DNA of 64,000 nucleotides from Lytechinus variegatus (Eukaryota; Echinodermata; Echinoidea; Temnopleuroida; Toxopneustidae). A model generated the notes under the pieces. That model saw only the letters and a list, made by a program, of their open reading frames with translations. It was not told where the DNA came from and searched no databases. The DNA lies in NCBI RefSeq assembly GCF_018143015.1, contig NC_054755.1, positions 11,200,124 to 11,264,123 of the forward strand, given 5' to 3'. The position numbers and the translations under genes were made by a program. Shown piece by piece: positions 33,796-45,800 of the stretch (position 1 is its first letter; each line of letters opens with the position of its first letter).

Positions 33796-35007
33796 TAGCC
33801 TGTGAAAATATTTAGCGATAAAGACACACCGATGCATTGAATTTTAAACATACGATTGAAATATATTTTGCGTGAATATATTTCCATAGTATATACTAGT
33901 GTATTGTATTTCTTTATATATCACATAACTCTTCCTTTCCAAAAATACATTTAAACAAAGTGATAAAAATATAGATTTTTTGAAGGCAAAGTCATTGTCA
34001 GTACTATCGAGGAAACATACTGAGAATAGGACAAGGCACGATGAAAATGCAATAAAAACATTTTTTTTCACAATATTTTCAAACGTATATATCTTTATAA
34101 GGCAAATTCGCAGCACTCTTTAAATCGCGAAGAAAAAAAAGATCAGATGTATATGCACATTGTGAAATTGGTTTATTCTTTAACTAGATCATGTTTCCGT
34201 AATATATCAATGTCATGACTGTAGTTTATAGAAAAGCATTCTGATGCAATGACCGCTTTATTTTATGCTTGTCAATATATCAAGGTTATACACGAAGTTG
34301 ATAATATTGATAGGAGTATGCGAGAATGATTTATTGCACATGTTTTTGTTTTTTTTTTGCTATAGAAATGTCGCAGCAGGAATTTATTGAGACTACACGA
34401 ATACATCATGAAATTTCATATAAAAGAATAATAGTGGCTATTATATTGACAATTAGATGCTATTCTATCAATGAGAGATATAATATTTTGATAATTTAAA
34501 AAAAATCCTCATACATGTTATAAGAAACGTAAGTGTATAAAGGCATCGAGAAATAAAATGCAATATATTTTAGCAAGTTTTTTTCTCAAAGAGGGCGTAT
34601 ATTCCACTAGTGTCATAAGCAAATAAAACAATTGAAAAGGCAATATAATATTTACATCAAAGATATTTCATAAAACTCAATATTTTCGATTCTGGTGATG
34701 CCAATGATATTTATGAATACGTTGGTTTTTATCAGGCTTTTTTTAATCTTCCGTCGAAAAGAAAATCACCTACCATAAGGTTTTTATACATTGTCCTTTA
34801 CTTTCGCAATGTTTGTAGAAAACAATACATTTGTTTTCTTGTAAGGTGTTATTAAAACATGTTGAGTTGAGCCATGACAAAAATAGCATTATGTACAATT
34901 ATATATAACAAGGCATCATAAGGGCTTTTTACAGAAGTAATCAATGAAATGTTCATACGCTATTTTCATTGACTTGGTGATCGAGTGCAATTATTTAAGA
35001 TCCAGTG

Positions 35008-35460
35008 GTTTATGATAATTATTATCAATAATAATGATAACCATTATTGTGAAAATTAGAGTAATAATGACAATAATAATTTAAAATGCGCAATTGCTAA
35101 ATGGTTAATGCTTATTACAATGATAATAAAGCGTGATTGTAATAATTTACAATAACTCTTATTATTATTATTGATAATATCAATAATAATGATAACTATT
35201 ATTATGAAAATAACAGTAATAATGAAAATAATAATTAATAATGCGCAATTGCTAAATGGTTAATGCTCATTACATACAATGATAATAATTTATTATTGTA
35301 ATAATTTACAATAACTATCATTATTATTATTGATGATAATATCAATGATAATGATAACTATTATTATTATGAAAACAGTAATAATGAAAATGATAATAAT
35401 GCGCAATCTCTAAATGGTTAATATTCACTACAATGATAATAAATTAACATAATTAACATA
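35008..35460. repeat. AT-rich tandem repeat, unit about 150 bp
   Basis: Three units share 'atgcgcaattgctaaatggt', then 'taatgcttattacaatgata', separated by ataataatgataa runs. Between the genes. Confidence 0.75.
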
Positions 35461-36384
35461 ATGACAATGGTGGCATCAGAGTGATAAATGCCATTCACTT
35501 TCCTATTTACATTAGATATACAACAAGAGATTCGATGAGTTCAAGTATATTAGTTTAGTACGCTAAACGTTCGAGGGATTCCTGTGTGTCTCAGCTCATT
35601 CAGAGACAGACAGAAAGTGATAAATGGGTTCGACGATCCCTTTTAAACCAATATGAACACCGTACGCTTATCATGGTAATATTATACACCTACTCATAGT
35701 GTAAATCTACGCTTGTATACAATTTAATTTCATTATTGCTACAACATATGCATAAGAATTTCATCAACACGTCTCCAATGTTACTATATTCATAGACTGA
35801 CGAACGAGAATATTTACATTGCAGGTGTGAAAAACAATTTTTTTAATGGTTAATATATCTAGAAGTTGATGGAACACGCACATTTTGACAATGAAATTTA
35901 AAAAAAACACCCAGATATTTTGATGCAAAAAAAAACTCCCACACGCACACACACATATATTCACACATATGCACACACACGATGGCGATAAAGATCGGCA
36001 TGCACTTTGTCTAGGATTTATACTTTCACAAAACAATATTTCTTAATCAACAACACTCAGACTTGCACAAGGCTATACTAAACGTCTACGTATATTCAAT
36101 ATGTATCATGGTTAGATAATTCCTTTAGGTGAGAAGAGTACTAGTATTTAAGTAAAGGAAAAATAAAGACTTAAATTGATGTACTATGCATACTCATGGC
36201 CTGCAAAGATTTTTTTATTTTTCATTTTTGTTCGATAATGAAGAAATGAAAAGCGTACAGTTCATTTACATTGTTTCATGTATATTGTAAATATACATTT
36301 TCAAGATGACAGTTGAACTGACATAAGAATACTGAAGATTGTTTGAACAATATGAATAAGGTGCAGAAAGGAAAAGGCTGCAGA

Positions 36385-36460
36385 TACATTCCATCATCCC
36401 CATTGTTGTCTCTCTTTAAAAGCTTGAAGTGGCGGTTAATTTGGTCATCCCAGACTTTGT
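36385..36460 (-). pseudogene. Degenerate duplicate of the gene B terminal exon
   Basis: On the minus strand this reads 'gacaaagtctgggatgacca', then 'cacttcaagcttttaaagag'. This parallels the genuine last exon at 36.76-36.80 kb (gcaaagtcaaggacgaccaa, then aagcttctaaagag), including the stop-codon context. It lies on the far side of the MITE, so the exon end appears to be duplicated around the insertion. It would fall in the 3' UTR. Confidence 0.6.
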
Positions 36461-36706
36461 CCTACTCTGCAAAACACCGATGTTGATTTAACACCAGCCC
36501 GGAATCTATATGTCCACACCAGAGAAGTATTGAAACAACACCAGTTCGGAATCAAACCGATGCTTTTGTAATACTAATTGGTGTTGTATGAACACCTATC
36601 TGGTTTTAGACCAAAATGGAACTGGTGTTAACACTTCTCTGGTGTAGACATACAGTATGTAGATTCCAGACTGGTGTTAAAGCAACACCAGAGTTTTTGC
36701 AGTGTA
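36461..36706. mobile_element. MITE in the gene B 3' region
   Basis: Ends 'actctgcaaaacaccgatgt' and 'caccagagtttttgcagtg', with complementary middle 'ggaatctatatgtccacacc' and 'ggtgtagacatacagtatgt'. A partial relative is at 60405-60513. It sits immediately downstream of the gene B stop codon and is flanked by duplicated terminal-exon sequence. Confidence 0.75.
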
Positions 36707-36759
36707 TGCAGTAAAGATGTGATGCTGATATTCCCCATCGTCCGCCTGGTTGCCTCTCT

Positions 36760-36858
36760 TTAGAAGCTTGTTGTGGTGGTTGACTTGGTCGTCCTTGACT
36801 TTGCCCAGGTGCTGTCAACAACACGACGGCTCATCCGAAGCTTCAATGCCGTTTTTAC
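36760..36858 (-). CDS. Gene B terminal exon: cytoplasmic tail and stop
   Basis: Acceptor aatattcag; 99 nt including TAA, phase 0. It encodes VKTALKLRMSRRVVDSTW and a tail ending TTTTSF. The first residues continue the 'EVR.AL...R' pattern after TM7. The extreme C-terminus T-S-F fits a class I PDZ-binding consensus (S/T-x-hydrophobic), which is suggestive only. The tail is very short for an adhesion GPCR. Confidence 0.82.
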   Translation of the reverse strand, partial: VKTALKLRMSRRVVDSTWAKSRTTKSTTTTSF

Positions 36859-39800
36859 CTGAATATTACCAAGGGTAGCAACATAATTAATAATTAGGAT
36901 TGCAAGAGATCAGTGGCGGATGAGGACCCCTTGGTAGACCAGCAGCACCATGATTGATGCTGCTGAGTAGGGCCATCCGTTTTTCAATTGTCAATTTCGT
37001 CATTTTAACGGAAATAAATTCAATTCAATTTTTTTTTGTAATCTACTGGGGACTAGGGGGGTTGACCCCCTCCCCCCTTCCTTGGCTGCCAAGCCAAAAA
37101 AAAAATATTGTGCATTAAAAATCTCTATTATTATGTGCAAACCCACACAATTCTTATAGCATGGACTGCCTTTTCATGGCTGGCTTCAAACTGAACTTGG
37201 GTTAAAACACGGGAGATACACACATGCAAGTGACATTATCATGATTAGGGTAAAGGTATGTGTATTTATTTAATCTACGATCCTTGGTGATTATAAGTTT
37301 CTTATATTCGCTCACTAACAATACTTTTGGGCAACACTGGCTATATAATAAAATAGCCCACTAGATCACCACCTAAGAATCTGGTTTATTCGCGATCTTC
37401 ACTACTCAATTTGGCAATGGCCTTCTATACAACTTATCAAATTATCAAATTGAGAAACTATTTTTTTTCAAATTTATTTATTTTTAACCACATCACCCCC
37501 AATGTTGAATCCAGGGGGGAGGGGGCACACCCATCCCGCACCCCCCTTTTGAGAGGCATAATCACAGTTTGTAATGTAGTATGTAGTGCCAACGTAGTTG
37601 TGCCCCCCCCCCCTCCCTTGGAAGCGAGTCCCTTTTTTCAATCTGAAAATTATTGCCTTAATTAGTAAATAAAGCTGGTTATTCTCTTGAGTCGTATACT
37701 GAACAAATCACTTGGTCTTGACGAAGTATGAGCAACGGCGTTCAAAGAGTACATTGAGATAAGAATTCGAATTGAGACTTATCTCTCTTAATTTTTCTTA
37801 TTTTCGAAATTGTATATGAATCACAGGTTTGAGTTTAATCTATAGCGATTATTTTGTAAATTAAAAAATGGCTCTTATAATCATGATAATCTATCAAAGG
37901 TTCCCAACAATTCTTATTCGACACACATTGCATACATGGATAATGCCTTTTTAAATCGAAAGGAACTGGGACGAAACTTACATCCGGGACAAGCAAGCAG
38001 TGAAACACGAATATGGCGACACCCTGTAAAAAAATGAAAATAAGAGAGGAATTGTGTAATGCCAGAATAAGTATACGTTGTTATAACGTGTTTTAGAGGA
38101 TTTTCGAGCTGTTTAGTTTGGCCCCCAACATAAAACTATATCTCGAGCATGACATTGGCTCATTTTTTAGATTATAATCGTATTTATACATTTTTTATAT
38201 AAAACATCTTTTTGAGATAAGTGTTGAATAGGCCATTTTAAAAGTAAATAAAAAAAAAAACACATTCCAACAGAGGACGCTTATTCTCAAATATAAAACT
38301 AATTTCTCTAAAAGAATCCATGAATTACAAGATTTAACAATCAAATATGAATGCAAAGGTGTTGAGTAAATAGGGGAGCGTTCCATCAACATTTTCGTCC
38401 GACAAGTTGTCAGGTCTGACAATTTTCCTTGATTTTGATTGGCCGAGTACCACTGTTACCATAGTAACTGTCGGATGGATAAAACAGTACTTGTCCGATA
38501 AAAATGTCTGACAAGTCCTGTCATAAAACCGAAACGCTCCCCACGGGCCCGTTGCATAAAACGTTTGCCATAAAAACAATCTCGGGCAAATAAACAAAAG
38601 CTCTGGCATACAAAATTGTGCAATTGAAAATTACATTTTAAAAAACTCTGGCCAAAAAATTGCCAGAGTTTTTGTAAGCCTAGGTCGACAAATCTATTAA
38701 CACGAAAGAGTAACAATTTGCGCACATGTTTTATGAAATGCGCAAATTTAATTTCTAATTTTGGAATGGATTTATGACTTGTTCGTTCTCATACCTGGAG
38801 GGAAAAGCAGATTATGAATGCATACTGAAAACAGGTGACCTTCGGGGATTGCGTGGAACTGGTAATCGTTCCAGAGATCCAGGTTAAACCAAGGATTGGT
38901 AGGAGGATGATCAAAGCACGAGCAGTGGCTCTGTAATACCATAATAACAAAGACATGATAATGATGATATATACAGTGCGTCCCACCAAAACAAAACAGA
39001 GATTTTTCGATGAATTATCATAAACTTAATCACGAATGCAATAGACAAATGACCTACCATTCCAAAGTTTATAATCACCTCTTTCATCTGAAATTACTTA
39101 GATTATTTTTCATTCACGCATGAGCGAGTAAAACAATTTGAAGAGGGGATACCAAAAAGTCATTTGCACATAGAGTGCAACATTTATTACTGTTGATTAA
39201 ATCTTGCATACAACAAACTTTCCACTACTATTTGTTTCGATGGAAATAGCAATAATGCATCAAACTTAAGGGTCAAGTCGATCTCAGAAAAATGTTGATT
39301 TAAATCAATGGAGAAAAATCAGACAAGCACAATGCTGAAAATTTCATCAAAATCGCATGTAAACTAAGAAAGGTATGACATTTCAAAGTTTTGCATATTT
39401 TTTTTACAAAATAGTAACGAGCCAGTTATATCCAAATAAGAGAGTCAATGATGTCACTATTTCTTTGTGTTTTATTGTTTGAATTATACAATATTTCAAT
39501 TTTTACGAATTTGACGATTAGGACTTCCTTGCCTGAAGCACAAAATGTTAAAATAATGGAATTCCACGTGTTCAGGGAGGAATGGAAACTTCACTTCACA
39601 TGACAAGGACGACGAGAAAATAAAAAAATATTTCATATTTCATATAATAAAATCCAAAAGAAATAGTGAGTGAGTGATGTCAGTTCCTAATTTGCATACC
39701 GACTGAGATGTGAATATAACTGTTTTGTGAAATAAAGCCAAATTTAAAATGCCATAACTTTTTTATTTTACATCAGATTTTGATGAAATTTTTGGTGTTA

Positions 39801-42800
39801 TACTCGTTTAATTTTTCTTTTTTTATTCAAATCAAATTTTTTCTTGGGTGGACTTGTCCTTTAAGCTGTCGTGGCTGAAGTTCTATAGTGCTTGCCCGGT
39901 ATGATCGTCAAGTAATACGTAACTTAATGAACATATCTATAATGAAAATTGGATAAGAGTGAAATACTTACTTTATTTTGTCGATTTCATCCTTCTTCTT
40001 ATTTGCCTTCAGCGCACTGAACACTTTCATAACAAACCACAGGATCATCACACTGAACTACAGGTACAAACAACAAAATAAGGAAACAGGTAAGCACTTA
40101 AATTCATATTCTACTTTGTGAAAAGTGGGGGCCGTTCCTTAAAGCTGCGTGTAAGTTAAGAGTGACTGTGAAAACGACTGGTGATCCTTCTTGTGGTAAA
40201 TGATATTCACCATTAAATGTTCAATGGTAATTATTTAGCGCTTAAGGTTCACCAGTTCTTAAATCACGCTTAACTTTATACGAACAGCTTTACGACACAC
40301 CTGGGTTTAAAATCTGTCACCAATTGATTTTCCCTAAGTACTACACCTTAAGGGTTGAAATTACACATCAGGAATTGCTTTTTCTTTTTTCTTAATCTTT
40401 TTCTTTGTAAAAAAAAATTACTACATCTTACCAACTCTGTCCCGAAGACGCATCCTGCAAAGACGAAGATACTTTTGTCCTCGACGCGCAGCCAACAGCT
40501 GAAAAAGAAAAAAAAAACAATGGTAATAATAATTCAAGTCGGCTATTGAAAGTTTGAAAAAGAAAAAAAATAAGGAGAATAAAGGAAATGTATCACAGAG
40601 CACAAAACAAATAAGTAAAAAAAAAAGCTTCAGTAAAACATGGAACATTGTAGTATATGTAATGATACTTACAATTTACCCATTCCATATGATTCGAAGA
40701 GAACACCAAAAGACACTCCAACTACCACAAAGGAGCCCCCTAAAAATAAAAAATAAATCATATAATTTAATAATGAAAACAATTATAATTGAACTTGTCA
40801 ATGAACGAAGTACTTAGAGCTATCCAACGTTTAATGAATGTTTGATTTCAAGTCTAGGAAAACCGAGATTTTCGGTACGAATCCATTGAAAAACCCATTT
40901 TAAGACAACTCCCGAATGTAGCATAAGTTTTATTTTATAATGATTAAAACCAATTTAATATTGTTTATTGTCGCACCAGTGCACTGTTGCTAACGATTCA
41001 TATTGGGGAAAAAACAGTAAAGAGCTGAAAAACAAAGAAATACATGAGAAATTAAAATAATATATTTACATGAGGGAAAAATATTTTGAGGAACGTTTGA
41101 TCAGAGTCCAAGAACGGAAAATTTCGGCGCCACCGAATTAGCATATTCGACAGACCGAAAGATAATTTATTAGAACCCAAATGATATCTTTATTGGATCT
41201 TACCGTAAGCGAGGAGACAGAGCCATCCAATCCTCAGTGGCTTGAACCCTACTGCAGTTGTCCGGTAAAGGAACACCCCTTCAATTACCGTCCATGCAAG
41301 AGCTGATGTGAATACATAGTGCAGTGTCGCCGTCACACCCTTGCAAAAGGTCTGCCGAATTCGAACAACAGAACACAACATCCACTGTTAAACTATGAAA
41401 ATCAATTTTTACCTCCTTCCGAGAAAGCGGATGTTTGGGAAAGAGAAATCATTGCTTAGAGTTCTAGAAAATTGTTAAAATCGAATCCGTGAAAAGAAAC
41501 ATCGCAAAAAATATATACATCAACTATTTCAACATAGAAACCTTATGTCATCTACTGTCTAGTGTTAGGAGAGGAATTGGTTATTGAAGTTGATCACGTC
41601 GATAAGACGAAAGACAGTAATATCTACCATAAAAACAATAATTCTAGTAATTTAAATTTCAAATTGTTTTGTAAAGAAAGAATTATATGCTAAATCTATG
41701 AGCCGATTATGACAAACATACGGGTTTTTTTTATCTTACTTATGTTATTACACTTCATTTCTCCATTTTTTTAAATAAATTCTTTGATGATATATCTGTC
41801 TTTTAGTGGCCTTAAAATTGGCTCACCTTGTTTTCTGTCTGTTCGGCCAAGACGAGAAAAAGAGTCTGTCCTAGGGCCGTACATATAGCAAGGTTCATGT
41901 GGATCTGAATCTTCAACATTTTGCAAGTTCTGTAATAATGTTGACAAACGATATAAAGTCATAGTTAGTATTAAGATAATCCATGATTTTATTGTTCGAA
42001 CTAGACATGAAATGAAATACTCCGAAAATTTGCTTTGCCCAATTGATCGTGGACCCGACAGCTGCTGTGCAGCGCCAGATCGACGAGGCTCTTTCCCTTA
42101 ACCGTTGAACGCTAAACATGGTAGCAGCAACTCCTATCTTTTAACGTCTTTTGGTCTGACGCGGCCGAGATTTGAACCCCGACCTCCCGGTTATGAGACG
42201 GACGCTCTACCAACTGAACCAACACACCGGCTATAGAATGAAAGTCACAGTCTTTCCTCTACAACTATTCAATAATAAAGTTGTAGAATTCCTTGTGGAT
42301 ATCAAACCATGGACCCATGATCAAACTCTGCCTGAATAGCTCAGAAAACTATGTTTAAATACTGTAAATGGAAGTTGATGCTAAGAAACTGTCTTTGAAG
42401 GGTTTGTCCTGATGGGACATCATTCTGTAAGAATAGATAGAACATTGATAATTGGTTCAGTACACCTCTCATAAAATTTGTCAAAAGTAGCCAAGGCGCT
42501 GTACATGTAGAATTGAACAATCCTGAGATTCTGCTTGAAATAAACACTGTCAAACATTGTGTCTATAGTTTGACGCAGAGTATGTTTGCCCGTTTTTACA
42601 CTGTTTATAACTTATAAGCAGTATTTTTACATTATCAGTGCAAAAACATCTGTTCACCCTGTTGGTATATCGTGTTCTTTTTTATAAGTGATCTGGAACT
42701 ACTCACACAGCCACACAAGTGGCGCGCAGATGGGGGAGGGGCATGGGAGCGCTCCCCCCAACAAGAAAAAAAAAAGAAATATTCTCTCAAACTCTATTAC

Positions 42801-45800
42801 AAAATTGGATATTTCTGAAAAAGTGTCATTTTTTTTTGCTCGCTCGCTTCGCAACTCTTAATGAATTTTGCCCGTTATTCCATATCTAGCCCCCGCAAAA
42901 TTTTGGGTTCAATGCGCCACTGACTCACATACTAGATAACCAAATCTAGAAAACGCAGTTTCACTGTGTGTTCACACCGTTTTTTTTTTCAGGCGAGAAT
43001 GTATGTAACTACTCACCCAGTCACGCAATAGATGAACACAGCAAGTGTCAATGATGCGATGGAGATTCCACCAAGTATGTAAGACAGATAACTCTGAAGC
43101 ACTCCATCTGGCGGCTAACCGTCAATGAGAGAATAATATATAAACAGGGTTGAAGATAATGAAGTCTTAAGGAATTAGCATTGAGTTAATGGTGAATCCC
43201 ATTCTAATATCTTACTTTTGTAACGATGAAAATATCTATAATTGTGACCTAAACGATAAGAATTAGTTATTCGCGTTTGATTAACAAATTAATATTAATT
43301 TCCAATTCATTGATGAAATCTTTCTAATCCTTGTTTATAGAACCTTTATTGCTTTTAGTCAGAATCGACGTGGTATAAAAGTCATTCCAGTCTCTACCAG
43401 AATAGGGAAATCCCTGTAGTAACCTTTGTGCAAACGGATATGATCACTAGTAAAGACAACGGTTAACAATCGATTGTTTTATTTCATGTTCATATCGATA
43501 AAACAAACACCCAGGAACAACAAGAAATCGAATTCGTGCAGACTAATCTAAGATACATTTGTGCTAAAAAAAAGCGAACCCCACCAGAAAATCAACATCA
43601 ACATGTCTTCACATTCTGCCATATTTTAGATAGTTGATTGTGAAGTCGGATGATGAAATATTACATTCAATAAAGTTTGTTTCCCGTAGCGACAGTTGTC
43701 TACATTCAACACTCAACATGAAGGAGCGCATTTTGTGGGTGGGGTTCACTAATTTTTGATCGCAACTGTATATGTGACTGAATTTAAAGAAACTTATCAT
43801 CATTCAATCAACCCCCTTGGAAGATTATAGTTCCACAGGTAAGCATATGGACTGAAATTGGGATGCTGTTTCGAGTAAGTTTATTCCTAAGCCATTTTGT
43901 CCCCCTTCGGGGCTTGAACATCACTCAATCACAGTTGACAAATTGAACCTTGTAGCTCTGCAGATTTCAAAAATGTAATATCAATGCTTAGAGCACAATA
44001 TTCAGTGCGTCCCAGAAAAAACGAAACCGAGATTTAGCGATCATTTATCATTACTTATTCATAAATAAAATAGACAAATGACCTACCAATTTAAAGCTTA
44101 AATCTCCTCTTTCATCTGATATTACGTAGATTATTTTTTCATTCACGCATGAGTTAGCAAATACAATTTGAAGAAAGGATATCAAAAACTAATTTGGCGG
44201 GGGGTATCTGGGTTTCAAAAGGAAAACCACATTTTGAAAAGTTCAATATCTCCTCTTTAATTTGATACCTAAATTACAGAAAATGGTCAAGAAATAACAA
44301 AGTTCTGGTCATTTGAAATAAGGCTTGAATTTCAATAATTTCATAAAATAAAGAGGTTCTCCAGGCTGGCTTTCAAACTCACTCGACACTGTGTTTTGTT
44401 GACGATCAGCCATAAATCTTTTGTTCACCATGCGAAAGCATCTGTGGGAAACCGGTGAAAACACGTTATCTCATAGAATTATGGAAATACAAGCCTTATT
44501 TCAAATGACCAGAACTTTTTTATTTCTTGACCATTTTCTGTAATTGAGGTACCAAATTAAAGAGCAGATATTGAACTTTTCAGAAATGTGGTTTTCTTTT
44601 TGAAACCCAGATACCCCCGCCAAATGAGTTTTCGGTATCATTTCTTCAAATTGTTTTGCTCACTCATGCGTGAATAGAAATGACCTAAGTAATATCAGAA
44701 GAAAGAGGAGATTCTTAGCTTTTAATTGGTAGGTAATTTGTCTATTCTATTTATGATTAAGTTATGATAAATGATCGCTAAATCTCGGTTTCGTTTATTC
44801 TGGGACGCACTGTACATTATCGTGTATTTTAGCGCTATCAACTACATGTACGTACCCGAAGAGAGAGCAGAACTGCGAAGCTTGTGAGGTGAGAACTGTT
44901 ACACACGACCATCTCAGAATCGACAGACACAACCTGAAGTCCTTCTGTTGACCAAACACTATCGACAACAACAAAAAAGGGAACCTTAGTTGATTTCCAC
45001 ATGTAAGCATAACTACACTTAAGGCGACCGCACACCTTACTTGGTCTGCGACCCGATTCCAGAATAAAATGTAGTAGAATTTGATGTTAATATTGAGACT
45101 TGGAATATCTAACTGTGTAACGTTCTAAATCATCGTACGAATACCTATATTAAAATCTATGGCTATGGTATCATCCTTCTTAGAATAAAAGCGAATTTAA
45201 TATCTAGTCGTAATGACGTCATAGCAGTCGTACGATTGGTTACGATTTGAAACTAATTTGGCCTTGACTCCAAAATAAAGGCTTGCAATCATTCAAAATG
45301 GTTATATTAGTATTCTTTTAATTAATTTTAACCTCAAAGTGATATGTCCCATTCACATTTTCAGAAAATGAGCAAAATTCGATTTGTTCCAAAATCGGAT
45401 TGCAAACAGTCATAAGGTGTGCGGTGGTAACCTGAACAATATCTCTGCAGACGTCGTATAGAAGCTTTCTTTTAAAGCAAATCTTAATTTTGGTTTAAAA
45501 TCTCCCTTCTAAAGTGCACGTCGATATTCCGTTCCATTACTAAATTATATTAATGCATTTCCCCCAAACGGTTGTGGTGTTAAGGATATAAACTAAAATC
45601 TCTTATATATAAGTTTACACTTTGAAAAAGCCCTGGGAATTATAAAATATACAACATGTGGGTAATTTTTCCACATAAAATCTTAGGTTTGGGTCTCATC
45701 TATCCAAAGAATGTAAAAGATTTGAGAGAATATTACACTTGAGTGAGCATTGTCCATATTTGCAAAGCTCGCAGAAATCTGTTTGCGCAGAAATGCTAGT

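Noticed and set aside
42162..42231. Functional tRNA-Met gene
   Set aside because: The A and B boxes and a CAT anticodon position are present, but T-arm and acceptor pairing fail and the sequence continues into SINE body.
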